Assembly: GCF_900129875.1 (NCBI RefSeq)
Contig: NZ_FQXC01000002.1
Span: forward strand, 310,001 to 374,000
From: Marivita hallyeonensis
Lineage (GTDB): Bacteria > Pseudomonadota > Alphaproteobacteria > Rhodobacterales > Rhodobacteraceae
Direction of reading: 5' to 3'
DNA: 64,000 bases
Shown: positions 8,891 to 17,570 of the stretch, in pieces
Layout: each line of letters starts with the position of its first letter
Position numbering within the stretch: the stretch's first letter is position 1
Notes under the pieces: generated by a model
What the model was told of the DNA's origin: nothing
Databases searched by the model: none
What the model saw: the letters and a program-made list of their open reading frames with translations, nothing else
Program-made: the position numbers and the translations under genes

Positions 8891-8914
8891 GTCGGACACG
8901 TTTGTCCGACCTAC
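8887..8914. terminator. Strong bidirectional hairpin between tfoX-like gene and ndk
   Basis: GTAGGTCGGACA (8887-8898) is exactly inverted in TGTCCGACCTAC (8903-8914) around a four-base loop, giving a 12-bp perfect stem. It separates two convergent genes (stops at 8890 and 8926). There is no U-run on either strand, so it may terminate weakly, protect mRNA ends, or be a dispersed repeat. Confidence 0.55.
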
Positions 8915-8925
8915 GGGGATTGGGT

Positions 8926-9348
8926 TTAACCGACCAGTTCGAGGCCTGAGAAGAAGAAGGCAATCTCTTCTGCAGCGGTTTCGGGTGCGTCGGAGCCGTG
9001 GACCGAGTTTTCGCCCACGGATTCCGCGAACTCGGCGCGGATCGTGCCCGGCGCTGCATCCGCAGGGTTAGTGGCGCCCATGACTTCGCGGTTCTTCGAG
9101 ATAGCGTTTTCGCCTTCCAGAACCTGCGCCACGATCGGTTCGGACGCCATGAATTCGCACAGTTCGTCGTAGAACGGACGCTCGGCGTGGACGGCGTAGA
9201 ACTTGCCCGCCTGTGCCTTGGTCAGATGAATGCGCTTCTGCGCGATGATGCGCAGGCCCGCTTCTTCGAACTTGGCGTTGATCTTGCCGGTCAGGTTGCG
9301 GCGGGTGGCGTCGGGTTTGATGATCGAGAAGGTCCGTTCGAGGGCCAT
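8926..9348 (-). CDS. ndk: Nucleoside diphosphate kinase
   Basis: 140 residues, the usual length. It begins [16 protein letters not shown] and carries the active-site histidine His117 in the motif ENSVHGSD, plus [14 protein letters not shown] for nucleotide binding. The enzyme balances NTP pools by transferring phosphate through His117. It is a single minus-strand gene facing the TfoX-like gene. Confidence 0.97.
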   Translation of the reverse strand: MALERTFSIIKPDATRRNLTGKINAKFEEAGLRIIAQKRIHLTKAQAGKFYAVHAERPFYDELCEFMASEPIVAQVLEGENAISKNREVMGATNPADAAPGTIRAEFAESVGENSVHGSDAPETAAEEIAFFFSGLELVG

Positions 9349-9432
9349 TTGGGTCGCTCCATCCTTTGAGGGTTGTGTTTGACGCGCCCGTTAACACGCA
9401 GGTCTGGCATTGGAAAGCCCCTGCCGGGGCTC

Positions 9433-9482
9433 GCAGAGGCTCTGCCTCCGCACCTCCGAGGTATTTTTGAAACGAAGAAGAG
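9433..9482 (+). repeat. Dispersed Rhodobacterales-type intergenic repeat, copy 1
   Basis: GAGGCTCTGCCTC forms a small hairpin and is followed by CGCACCTCCGAGGTATTTTTGAAACGAAGAAG. The same order (G-rich hairpin around CTCTG, C-run, GATATTT, GAAxxAGAGAAG) recurs at 23398-23444 and, inverted, at 56509-56565. Here it lies just upstream of the ABC-F gene, whose ATG at 9526 follows about 45 bp later. Confidence 0.6.
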
Positions 9483-9525
9483 AGAGGTGCTGGTTTGTTC
9501 AGGCGACCGTTGCTATGGGCGGGGC

Positions 9526-11379
9526 ATGTTGAAGATCGAGGACATCACCTATTCCGTGGACGGGCGACCTTTGTTCGAGGGCGCATCGGCGGTTATTCCC
9601 GATGGCCACAAGGTTGGTCTGGTTGGGCCGAATGGCGCTGGCAAGACAACGCTTTTCCGGTTGATACGGGGTGAGCTGGCACTTGAAGGCGGGGCAATCT
9701 CGGTCCCGCGCGGTGCGCGGATCGGCGGCGTCAGCCAGGAGGTGCCGGGGTCCGACGTGTCTCTGATCGACACTGTGCTGGAGGCCGACACCGAACGGGC
9801 CGCCCTGATGGCCGAGGCAGAAACAGCGACCGACGGGGCGCGGATTGCCGAGGTGCAGACGCGGCTTGCCGATATCGACGCGTGGTCAGCCGAGGCGCGC
9901 GCGGCGTCGATCCTCAAGGGCCTTGGCTTTGACGATGCCGAGCAGCGGATGCCGTGTTCCGCCTTTTCTGGCGGTTGGCGTATGCGCGTCGCACTTGCGG
10001 GTGTTCTCTTTGCCCAGCCGGATTTGCTGTTGCTCGATGAACCGACCAACTATCTTGATCTCGAAGGGGCGCTCTGGCTGGAAAGCTATCTGGCGAAATA
10101 CCCCTACACGGTCATCGTCATCAGCCACGACCGGGAGCTTCTGAACCGCGCCGTCGGTTCCATTCTGCATCTCGAAAACCGCGCATTGACCTTTTACCAG
10201 GGCCCCTATGACCAGTTCGCGCGCCAGCGGGCCGAGCGGCGGGCGCAAGCGGCAGCGGTTGCCAAGAAACAGGCGGCGCGAGTCGCCCATCTTCAGTCCT
10301 ATGTGGACCGGTTCCGCTACAAGGCGGACAAGGCCAAACAAGCGCAATCGCGGCTGAAAGCCATCGCACGGATGGACATGGTCGCGGCACCCGAAGAGGC
10401 GGCGAAGCGGGTGTTTTCCTTTCCGCAGCCGGATGAGCTGTCGCCGCCGATTATCCGGGTCGAGAACGGTGTGACGGGCTACGGCGATACGGAAGTCCTG
10501 AAACGGCTGGACCTGCGCATCGATCAGGATGACCGGATCGCGCTTTTGGGCAAGAACGGACAGGGCAAGTCCACATTGGCCAAGCTCTTGTCCGACAGGT
10601 TGCCGTTGATGGCGGGACGGATCACGCGGTCGTCGAAACTGCGCATCGGGTTCTTTGCGCAGCATCAGGTCGACGAACTTCATGTCGACGAGACGCCGCT
10701 CGATCATCTCCGGCGCGTGCGTCCGGATGAGGTGCCGGGCAAGCATCGCGCGCGACTGGCAGGATTTGGTTTGGGGACCGATCAGGCGGAGACGCTGGTC
10801 GGGCGGCTCTCGGGCGGTCAAAAGGCGCGACTGTCGCTCCTTCTGGCCACGATTGACGCGCCGCATCTGCTGATCCTCGATGAACCGACCAACCACCTCG
10901 ACATCGAAAGCCGTGAGGCTCTGGTGGAAGCGCTCACCGCGTATTCCGGCGCGGTCATTCTGGTCAGCCACGACATGCACCTTCTGTCCATGGTCGCGGA
11001 TCGCTTGTGGCTGGTAAAAGACGGCACCGTTGCGCCCTACGACGACGATCTCGACGCGTATCGCACGATGCTTCTTGCCGCAGACAAGCCGGCGAAAACC
11101 GACAAGGCAAAGCCTGCGCGCCCTGCCCGACCCGACCGCGACACACTGCTGGCCCTGCGTGCCGAGGTGCGCAAATGCGAAGCACGGGTGGAGAAAATCG
11201 AACAGATGCGCGAGCAGCTTGCCACGAAACTCGCTGACCCCGCGCTCTACGAGGATGGGCGGACCGGTGAGTTGGAAACCTGGAACAAGAAATACGCCGA
11301 GGTGATGGAGGGTCTGCACCGAGCCGAAGCGCTGTGGGAAAAGGCGCTCGAGAAGCTGGAGATGGCGGAACAGGTCTAG
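9526..11379 (+). CDS. ABC-F family ATPase (YheS/Uup-like)
   Basis: 617 residues with two ATP-binding cassettes and no membrane segments. Cassette 1 has GPNGAGKTT, SGGWRMRVALA and LLLLDEPTNYLDLE; cassette 2 has GKNGQGKST, LSGGQKARLSL and LLILDEPTNHLDIE. A charged linker lies between them and a coiled coil (about residues 540-610) ends the protein. ABC-F proteins act on the ribosome or nucleic acids. I start at the ATG at 9526 (LKIEDITYSVDG), because upstream codons derive from the repeat. The exact ABC-F subfamily is uncertain. Confidence 0.9.
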   Translation: MLKIEDITYSVDGRPLFEGASAVIPDGHKVGLVGPNGAGKTTLFRLIRGELALEGGAISVPRGARIGGVSQEVPGSDVSLIDTVLEADTERAALMAEAETATDGARIAEVQTRLADIDAWSAEARAASILKGLGFDDAEQRMPCSAFSGGWRMRVALAGVLFAQPDLLLLDEPTNYLDLEGALWLESYLAKYPYTVIVISHDRELLNRAVGSILHLENRALTFYQGPYDQFARQRAERRAQAAAVAKKQAARVAHLQSYVDRFRYKADKAKQAQSRLKAIARMDMVAAPEEAAKRVFSFPQPDELSPPIIRVENGVTGYGDTEVLKRLDLRIDQDDRIALLGKNGQGKSTLAKLLSDRLPLMAGRITRSSKLRIGFFAQHQVDELHVDETPLDHLRRVRPDEVPGKHRARLAGFGLGTDQAETLVGRLSGGQKARLSLLLATIDAPHLLILDEPTNHLDIESREALVEALTAYSGAVILVSHDMHLLSMVADRLWLVKDGTVAPYDDDLDAYRTMLLAADKPAKTDKAKPARPARPDRDTLLALRAEVRKCEARVEKIEQMREQLATKLADPALYEDGRTGELETWNKKYAEVMEGLHRAEALWEKALEKLEMAEQV

Positions 11380-11434
11380 GCGCGTTCCGAGACATCGTCT
11401 TGCCAGACGGGCCTCACACCGGTAGCGAGCGGTC

Positions 11435-12058
11435 ATGGATCCCGCCTTCCTCATATCCGCCTTTGTCACGCTGTTCGTGGTCATCGACCCGATCGGCCTG
11501 ACACCGATCTTCATCGCGCTCACCCCTGGCATGACAGTGCAGCAGCGGCGCGCGATTGCGGTGCGAGCGACGGTGATTGCGGCCGGATTGCTGTTTCTCT
11601 TCGCGTTTCTCGGCGAACAGGTGCTGGTCTTCATCGGTATTTCAATGCCCGCGTTCCGGATTGCGGGCGGTATCCTGTTGTTTCTGACCGCGCTCGACAT
11701 GTTGTTCGAACGCCGCACGAAGCGCCGCGAGGATCAGGCGGAAGCCGAAGATGCGCCCGACCCGTCCGTGTTCCCGATCGCCATCCCGCTAATCGCCGGT
11801 CCGGGGGCCATCGCGTCCATCATCCTGTTGACCGGCGAAGCCGACGGGACGGTCGGCATTGTATCGGTGCTGGGTGTCATGGTCGGTGTGCTGACGCTGG
11901 TGTTCCTCTTCTTTCTGAGCGCCACGGCCATTGAACGGGCTTTGGGCAAAACCGGAATCGTGGTCGTGACGCGGCTTTTGGGCATGTTGTTGGCGGCGCT
12001 TTCCGTGCAATTTGTGCTGGACGGTATTCAGGGTTTTGGCCTTACCCTTGGCGGATAG
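11435..12058 (+). CDS. MarC family integral membrane protein
   Basis: 207 residues with about six membrane segments. The start FLISAFVTLFVVIDPIGLTPIF and the later FPIAIPLIAGPGAIASIILL are the two matching half-repeats of the MarC/NAAT family. Substrate is unknown; the historical link of MarC to multiple antibiotic resistance has not held up. The gene follows the ABC-F gene by 55 bp on the same strand and may be co-transcribed with the protease gene. Confidence 0.88.
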   Translation: MDPAFLISAFVTLFVVIDPIGLTPIFIALTPGMTVQQRRAIAVRATVIAAGLLFLFAFLGEQVLVFIGISMPAFRIAGGILLFLTALDMLFERRTKRREDQAEAEDAPDPSVFPIAIPLIAGPGAIASIILLTGEADGTVGIVSVLGVMVGVLTLVFLFFLSATAIERALGKTGIVVVTRLLGMLLAALSVQFVLDGIQGFGLTLGG

Positions 12059-12124
12059 GCCACGGACCTACAAAATACGCGGGTTGCGCCCTACATTTCA
12101 TGTAAGACCTTGTGAGGAAGCAGC

Positions 12125-12706
12125 ATGTCCACGATGGAATATGGCAATCTGGCGTATCTCGTCCTGCTGGGCGCGGTTCTGGTGTTCTGGTTCTTTGTCC
12201 AGAACCGGCAGAGCCTGAACAAGACGTTGCAGCAAGGGGCGCTGTGGGGTCTGATCTTTCTTGGCACTGTCGCGGCGGTGGGGTTGTGGGGCGATATCCG
12301 ACAGACGGTCCATCCGCAGCAGATGGTGATGACCGATGCCGGTCGGATCGAGGTGCCGCGCGGCCCCGATGGGCATTACTATCTGACACTGGACATCAAC
12401 GAGACACCCGTGCGCTTTGTCGTTGACACCGGCGCGACAAGCATGGTGCTGACACAGGCCGATGCCGCACGGGTCGGGTTGGATGATGAAGACATGATCT
12501 TCTACTCTGAGGCGATGACGGCAAATGGCGTGGTACGCACCGCGCCGGTTCGGCTGGACGATGTGGCGCTGGGTCCCTTTCACGACCGAAACGTCCGGGC
12601 CTTCGTCAACGAAGGAGAGATGACCAAGTCGCTTCTGGGCATGGAATATCTCAACCGGTTTGCCCGGCTCGAGATCGCAAACGGGCGACTTGTGCTGGAG
12701 CGCTAG
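12125..12706 (+). CDS. Membrane-anchored retropepsin-like aspartic protease (TIGR02281-type)
   Basis: 193 residues. Two N-terminal membrane helices (about 8-26 and 37-55) lead to a soluble domain with the catalytic triad [13 protein letters not shown] (Asp101) and the later flap-like segments [19 protein letters not shown] and [10 protein letters not shown]. This is the clan AA single-domain aspartic protease found throughout alphaproteobacteria. The domain is likely periplasmic. Natural substrates are unknown. Confidence 0.85.
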   Translation: MSTMEYGNLAYLVLLGAVLVFWFFVQNRQSLNKTLQQGALWGLIFLGTVAAVGLWGDIRQTVHPQQMVMTDAGRIEVPRGPDGHYYLTLDINETPVRFVVDTGATSMVLTQADAARVGLDDEDMIFYSEAMTANGVVRTAPVRLDDVALGPFHDRNVRAFVNEGEMTKSLLGMEYLNRFARLEIANGRLVLER

Positions 12707-12726
12707 CCCCCCTTTTCTGGGGGGTT
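12707..12726. terminator. Possible terminator after the aspartic protease gene
   Basis: CCCCCC (12707-12712), a six-base TTTTCT loop and GGGGGG (12719-12724) follow the stop codon directly; only two Ts come after the stem. It could be a weak terminator or attenuator before bpt. Confidence 0.35.
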
Positions 12727-12780
12727 GGCGGGAAGAAGCCGTTGGGCTACGGTTTGCCACACACCGAAGACGGAACACTC

Positions 12781-13593
12781 ATGCGCCACTCGCTGCCCAT
12801 TGCGCCACAGTTCTATGTGACGGCTCCACAGCCTTGCCCGTACCTGCCCGGTCGGATGGAGCGCAAGCTGTTTACGGCATTGCAGGGAGAGCAAGCGGAC
12901 AAGTTGAACAACGGGTTGTCGAAGCAGGGCTTTCGCCGGTCGCAGAACGTACTCTATCGCCCGTCCTGCTCGGACTGCGCGGCGTGTCTATCGGCCCGCA
13001 TTGACGTGGCGAAATTCCGCGCATCGCGCAGCCAGCGCCGAACAATCCGGCGCAACGATCATTTGCGCCGTCGGGCGTCCAGCGCCTGGGCGACCGAAGA
13101 CCAGTACGATCTGTTCCGCACATATCTGGATGCCCGGCACGCCGACGGCGGAATGGCGGATATGGATGTGTTCGACTTTGCAGCCATGGTCGAAGAAACA
13201 CCGATCCGGTCGCGGGTCATCGAGTACACAAATGAAGAGACGCGTGACTTGCAGGCAGTGTGCCTGACGGATGTGCTCGATGATGGTTTGAGCATGGTCT
13301 ATTCGTTCTACGCCCCCGACGTGCCAGCGCAGAGCCTTGGCACCTATATGATCCTCGATCATGTGGAGATCGCGCGGGAAGCAGGTCTGCCCTATGTCTA
13401 CCTAGGCTATTGGGTGCCGGGCAGTCCCAAGATGGGCTACAAAGCATCCTTCTCGGGCCTGGAAGTCTACCGCCACGGCGCGTGGGAGCCGTTCAAGCAC
13501 AAAGATGCGTATTCGGCGGACACGCATCCCATGTCGACCGATCCAATTGCCGAACAGGTCGCGAATATCTCGCTGCCGGATCTGCGCGCATAA
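12781..13593 (+). CDS. bpt: Aspartate/glutamate leucyltransferase
   Basis: 270 residues. [14 protein letters not shown], the cysteine-rich [19 protein letters not shown], and the C-terminal [24 protein letters not shown] are hallmark segments of the ATE1/Bpt family. Bpt moves leucine from Leu-tRNA onto N-terminal Asp or Glu, marking proteins for ClpAP through the N-end rule. I start at the ATG at 12781; an earlier in-frame codon at 12742 lies in the terminator-like region. A GACCGCA hairpin follows at 13598-13614. Confidence 0.93.
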   Translation: MRHSLPIAPQFYVTAPQPCPYLPGRMERKLFTALQGEQADKLNNGLSKQGFRRSQNVLYRPSCSDCAACLSARIDVAKFRASRSQRRTIRRNDHLRRRASSAWATEDQYDLFRTYLDARHADGGMADMDVFDFAAMVEETPIRSRVIEYTNEETRDLQAVCLTDVLDDGLSMVYSFYAPDVPAQSLGTYMILDHVEIAREAGLPYVYLGYWVPGSPKMGYKASFSGLEVYRHGAWEPFKHKDAYSADTHPMSTDPIAEQVANISLPDLRA

Positions 13594-13597
13594 AATC

Positions 13598-13614
13598 GAC
13601 CGCACTCTGCGGTC
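13598..13614. terminator. Short hairpin after bpt
   Basis: GACCGCA (13598-13604) and TGCGGTC (13608-13614) form a perfect 7-bp stem with a three-base loop five bases after the bpt stop. No U-run follows, so termination is uncertain. Confidence 0.35.
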
Positions 13615-13693
13615 CTGCGGAATCTGTGACGGCACTCCGGAACGCTCTGCCATTGCGCGCGTTACCCTTTCGCATATTCGAAAGGAGCGAGAC

Positions 13694-14068
13694 ATGGCTG
13701 AACGAGACAAACTGGTACTGCCCATTGCCAAACTGGCGCGTGACAACGATCAATTCCGCGAGGTGATTTGGACCGGCGACGAGACGCAACTGGTCCTGAT
13801 GGCGATCCCCGAAGGTGGCGAAATCGGTGGGGAAACCCATGAAGGCCACGACCAGCTGCTCTACTTCGTCGACGGCATGGGCAAAGCCAAGATTGGCGAC
13901 GACGAGATGGAGATCTCGGCTGGCGATGTCGCCATCGTGCCGTCCGGCAAGTATCACAACTTCAAGAATACCGGCACCGGCATGCTGCGTCTTTACACGA
14001 CATACTCTCCGCCCGAGCATGAGGCTGGCACAGAGCATGACACCAAGGAAGACGCGGACGCGGCGTAA
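13694..14068 (+). CDS. Cupin domain protein
   Basis: 124 residues, starting at an ATG with AAAGGAG six bases upstream. The two cupin motifs are GGEIGGETHEGHDQLLYFVDG and GDVAIVPSGKYHNFKNTG, giving metal ligands His-x-x-His-Glu-like residues and a later His. Such small cupins act as isomerases, dioxygenases or storage-like proteins; function here is unknown. An acidic tail (EDADAA) closes the protein and a clean terminator follows. Confidence 0.85.
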   Translation: MAERDKLVLPIAKLARDNDQFREVIWTGDETQLVLMAIPEGGEIGGETHEGHDQLLYFVDGMGKAKIGDDEMEISAGDVAIVPSGKYHNFKNTGTGMLRLYTTYSPPEHEAGTEHDTKEDADAA

Positions 14069-14090
14069 CGCTTAAGTCTGTGAAATCAAC

Positions 14091-14117
14091 AAGGCCGCCC
14101 GATCTGGGCGGCCTTTT
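14091..14117 (+). terminator. Rho-independent terminator after cupin gene
   Basis: AAGGCCGCCC (14091-14100), five-base loop, then GGGCGGCCTT (14106-14115) continuing into TTTTG. The stem is 10 bp, GC-rich, and followed by Ts on the plus strand. It lies between the convergent cupin and TRAP large-permease genes and may work in both directions. Confidence 0.8.
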
Positions 14118-14137
14118 GTATTTGAGTTCTGCGCAGA

Positions 14138-16492
14138 TCAGTTCGGGATCAAGTCTGGTATGATCGTCACGATGCCGGGGAAGAACCAAAGTATCGCAAG
14201 CCCGACAACCTGAATGAGCACGAAGGGGATGACCCCACGATAGATATGCGCAGTTGTCACTTCCTTCGGCGCGACGCCGCGCAGATAGAACAGCGCAAAG
14301 CCGAATGGAGGTGTCAGGAAGGAGGTCTGCAGGTTCACTGCAATCATGATCGTCACCCAAGCCGGATCGAACGATCCCCCGTAGATCACGGGTCCGACAA
14401 TCGGCACCACGATGTAGATGATCTCAAGGAAGTCGAGCACGAAGCCGAGGACAAACATGATCAGCATCACGATCAGGAAGACGCGGAATTCGTTGTCGAA
14501 ACTCTTCAGGAAGTCCTGAATGTAATGCTCACCGCCGAAGCTGATCACGACGAGGTTCAACAGCTGTGACGCGATCAAGATGGTGAACACCATGCTGGTG
14601 ACTTTGGCCGTTTCGCGCACCGCTGGACTGAGAACGCCACTTCGGTAAAGCACCCAGCAGCTGAACAGCAGACCGAAGAAAGCGTAGAGGTAGGCGGCAT
14701 AGGCGACGAGGAAGCCGATCCAGCTTTCCGCCGACACTTCGTCAAGGTTGATCCGCAAATCGAAGTTGATGCCGATCAGGATCATGATCGCCACCGCGAA
14801 GGTGGAATTGATGATGATCTTGCCGGATTTGTCCTGCTCTTTCAGCTTTCGGTAAGCCGCCAGCATGATGGCACCTGCCGCACCAAGCGCCGCAGCCGGC
14901 GTCGGGTTGGTGATGCCGCCAAGGATCGATCCGAGCACAGCGACGATCAGCACCAGCGGCGGGAACACCACGCGGATCAATTCGTTCTTCGACATGATCT
15001 TGACCGCGTAGGTCGTGCCCCACAAAGCGATGACCGACGGAATCGCCATCAAAACGACAGTGCCCATCGCCGATGTCGTCGGCGAAATGAACAGGATATC
15101 GACGAGCAAAAGCAAAAGCAGACCGCCAGCGCCGACAATGATGGGACGCGGATCGGCACTTGGCGACACGCCTCTGGCCATGCTGAGCGCGAGGCCAAAC
15201 AGAACCACGAGAACTGCGATACCGGTTCCGATCGGTGCAGCATTTGCAACTTTCGCAGCAATGGCCGCCGTCATTTCTTCCTCGGTCAGACGCACGCTTT
15301 GCGCAACACCCCCGGCCGCGTCGATGCTGGCCTGCTCTTCCTGCGCCGCGTCCCAGGCTTCCTGACCATGCAACTCGATCATGGATGCCTGGCATTCCGG
15401 GCCAACATTTGTACGGAGGCTCGCCGACTGCCCTACGTCCGAAAAGCTGTCCACTTGCATGGATTGCGAACCGATGACGTTGACCTGTCCCAGAAGAAGT
15501 GTTCCCGCCACCAGTGCAACCGGTACAAACAGGAACCAGGTCAGGCCCTCCCCACGTGTAATGGGTTCTGCGTTTGTCGAGCCAAGCTCGACCGGCGGCG
15601 CTTTTGACGGGTTGAGCATTGCGAAGCCAAAAGCATAGGCCCCGTAGAGCCCGGCAAGCAGGATACCAGGCAGAAGCGCTGCCTGGAACAGCGTGCCGAC
15701 GGATACCACCGCAGGTTCGCCCAGATAAGTGAGTGCATCGGTACAGCCTGCAAGGACTGCCCGGTTTTCCTGCGCCGCGGAATAGATGTCCCCCGCCAGC
15801 GTGCCCAGAAGGACGATCACAATTGACGGCGGAATAATCTGCCCAAGCGTTCCCGACGCCGCAATCACACCCGTGGCAAGTTCAGGCGAGTAATTGTTGC
15901 GAAGCATCGTCGGCAGTGCCAGCAACCCCATGGTCACAACAGTCGCCCCGACGATGCCGGTCGAGGCCGCAAGGAAAGCTCCCACGACGACGATCGACAC
16001 GGCCAAGCCACCCGGAAGCGGACCGAAAACACGTGCCATAGTGGTGAGCAAATCGTTCGCGATTTTCGACCGCTCCAGCACAATGCCCATGAGAACAAAC
16101 ATCAGAACCGCCAGAAGCGTCTCGATGGACTGACCCGCGAGAACCCGTTCGTTGATCCGGTTCACGATGAAAGCGACGTTGCGCTCCATCGCGACCTCCC
16201 AGCCTTGCGGGAAGACGGGCTCTTCTATTCGCGGCAACTCCGGATTTCGGAATATCGAAATCGAGTTGGGGTTCGCTCCATCAGACACCAAAGCGGCATA
16301 AGCCGCCGACGAGGTGTCAATCGCCTGGTGAATCAGCAGCCCCGCGCTGTCTAGCGAAGCGATGATCCCAAAGGATATGGCACCGGCACCAGCAATGGCA
16401 AAGGCCACGGGGAAGCCGGACAGAATTGCGCCGAAAAGCGTCAGGAATACGATGATCAGGCCGATCTCGACGCCATCAAGTCCAAAAAGCAT
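14138..16492 (-). CDS. dctM: TRAP transporter large permease, long form (DctM-like)
   Basis: 784 residues, far longer than the usual about 430. The N-terminal half (GLIIVFLTLFGAILSGFPVAFAIAG, LLTTMARVFGPLPGGLAVS, SGTLGQIIPPSIVIVLLG) and the C-terminal quarter (FVLDFLEIIYIVVPIVGPV, NLQTSFLTPPFGFALFYLRG) are standard DctM halves. Between them is an insert of about 300 residues with extra hydrophobic helices and an acidic extramembrane stretch near residues 350-400. It sits last in a three-gene TRAP operon, 15 bp from the small permease. The partner binding protein suggests an organic or keto acid substrate, which is not proven. Confidence 0.88.
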   Translation of the reverse strand: MLFGLDGVEIGLIIVFLTLFGAILSGFPVAFAIAGAGAISFGIIASLDSAGLLIHQAIDTSSAAYAALVSDGANPNSISIFRNPELPRIEEPVFPQGWEVAMERNVAFIVNRINERVLAGQSIETLLAVLMFVLMGIVLERSKIANDLLTTMARVFGPLPGGLAVSIVVVGAFLAASTGIVGATVVTMGLLALPTMLRNNYSPELATGVIAASGTLGQIIPPSIVIVLLGTLAGDIYSAAQENRAVLAGCTDALTYLGEPAVVSVGTLFQAALLPGILLAGLYGAYAFGFAMLNPSKAPPVELGSTNAEPITRGEGLTWFLFVPVALVAGTLLLGQVNVIGSQSMQVDSFSDVGQSASLRTNVGPECQASMIELHGQEAWDAAQEEQASIDAAGGVAQSVRLTEEEMTAAIAAKVANAAPIGTGIAVLVVLFGLALSMARGVSPSADPRPIIVGAGGLLLLLLVDILFISPTTSAMGTVVLMAIPSVIALWGTTYAVKIMSKNELIRVVFPPLVLIVAVLGSILGGITNPTPAAALGAAGAIMLAAYRKLKEQDKSGKIIINSTFAVAIMILIGINFDLRINLDEVSAESWIGFLVAYAAYLYAFFGLLFSCWVLYRSGVLSPAVRETAKVTSMVFTILIASQLLNLVVISFGGEHYIQDFLKSFDNEFRVFLIVMLIMFVLGFVLDFLEIIYIVVPIVGPVIYGGSFDPAWVTIMIAVNLQTSFLTPPFGFALFYLRGVAPKEVTTAHIYRGVIPFVLIQVVGLAILWFFPGIVTIIPDLIPN

Positions 16493-16506
16493 GACTGTCT
16501 CCGCCC

Positions 16507-17445
16507 TTAGAGTTCCGCGTGGTCGTAGGGTTCTTCACCCTGTTCGAGCACGTCTTTGTCGAGATACTTGTCTGCGCTCTCTTCACCTTCCTTCCATTCG
16601 AGGAAGGATCGGTAAAAGAACGCCACGGCTTGCAGGAAGATCAGGCCGCACATCGCGACCAGCAGAACCTTGAACAGGAAATAGCCGTTGAAGCCCGACG
16701 GGCTGAAGCCGATCGTTTCGACGTTCCAGCGCAACGCGCGAGACTTGTTCAGCAGCCGGTCCAGGCTTTCGGAGGCGGAAGGATTGGGCACGATTAGATG
16801 GCGCCACATGAAGAACCAAGCGTAGAGCCAGATCATGATGGCCATCGGCATCATGAAGATCAGACTGCCCACCATGTCGATCACCCGCTTTGTGCGGTGC
16901 GACACGGCGGAATAGATCAGGTCAACCCGGACATGGCCACCCTGAACGAAGGTGTAGGTCAGGCAAAGCGTGACCACCAAAGCGTTGTAAAGCTTGAGCT
17001 CTTCGGCCCACCACGAGATGTCGAAGGCAACCGGGATACCGAACCCCATCGAGATGTCGGGACGGGTGAAAATCCGCTGCATGAAGACGATGACCACCTG
17101 CTGGATCACCATCAAGAGACCGGCCCAGGCGAAGAACCGGCCGATTGTATTGGCCATGCCTTCGAGCCCACGGACGCAGAGCCACATGAAATCGTTGCGC
17201 CACATGCCAATCGCCGTGACGATCAGGAATGTGGTGAAGACCACGAAGAAGAATTCGACCGACCCGCCGTAATACACGAAGCGCATGATGGCTTCTTTGT
17301 CGCTCCAGTCGAGCCAGAGCGACGGATGCGTGATCGCGTAGCCGAAATTGTAGAATGACGCGGCGATGTTCTGGAGCACCCAGACGATCCCGCTTCCCAA
17401 GGCTGCCAAGGCGGTGCCAAAGCTGACTGCCTGAACCTCTTCCAT
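16507..17445 (-). CDS. dctQ: TRAP transporter small permease, enlarged (DctQ-like)
   Basis: 312 residues, with about five membrane segments; typical DctQ has four and about 170 residues. WAGLLMVIQQVVIVFMQRIF and TLCLTYTFVQGGHVRVDLIYSAVSHRTKRVIDMVGS match the conserved DctQ core, while about 100 residues at the N-terminus (LQNIAASFYNFGYAITHPSLWLDW) are extra. The C-terminus is strongly acidic. It lies between the binding-protein and large-permease genes. The enlarged size of both permeases suggests a distinct TRAP subclass. Confidence 0.85.
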   Translation of the reverse strand: MEEVQAVSFGTALAALGSGIVWVLQNIAASFYNFGYAITHPSLWLDWSDKEAIMRFVYYGGSVEFFFVVFTTFLIVTAIGMWRNDFMWLCVRGLEGMANTIGRFFAWAGLLMVIQQVVIVFMQRIFTRPDISMGFGIPVAFDISWWAEELKLYNALVVTLCLTYTFVQGGHVRVDLIYSAVSHRTKRVIDMVGSLIFMMPMAIMIWLYAWFFMWRHLIVPNPSASESLDRLLNKSRALRWNVETIGFSPSGFNGYFLFKVLLVAMCGLIFLQAVAFFYRSFLEWKEGEESADKYLDKDVLEQGEEPYDHAEL

Positions 17446-17498
17446 GGTATTCCCCCGTCCCTTGCGCCATGCCGGACGATCCGTGCCGACCTGCGGTC

Positions 17499-17551
17499 TT
17501 GGGCGTTATACGCCAAGGAGGGTCCCCGCACAGCAGGGACCCCCAGTTTTT
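17499..17551 (-). other. Intercistronic hairpins between dctP and dctQ
   Basis: On the minus-strand transcript GGGTCCC (17542-17536) pairs with GGGACCC (17526-17520) in a 7-bp stem, followed by a smaller TTGGCG/CGCCAA stem at 17499-17516. The Ts at 17546-17551 lie before, not after, the stem in the direction of the operon, so this is not an ordinary terminator for it. Such structures often stabilise the binding-protein mRNA and keep permease levels lower; that role is inferred. Confidence 0.5.
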
Positions 17552-17570
17552 TGTGTCTCGAAAGTCGAGA

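Noticed and set aside
9886-11718. Long open frame (about 610 codons) antisense to the ABC-F gene
   Set aside because: It mirrors the codon bias of the real gene in GC-rich DNA, has no recognisable motif and low complexity; the plus-strand frame has two complete ABC cassettes.
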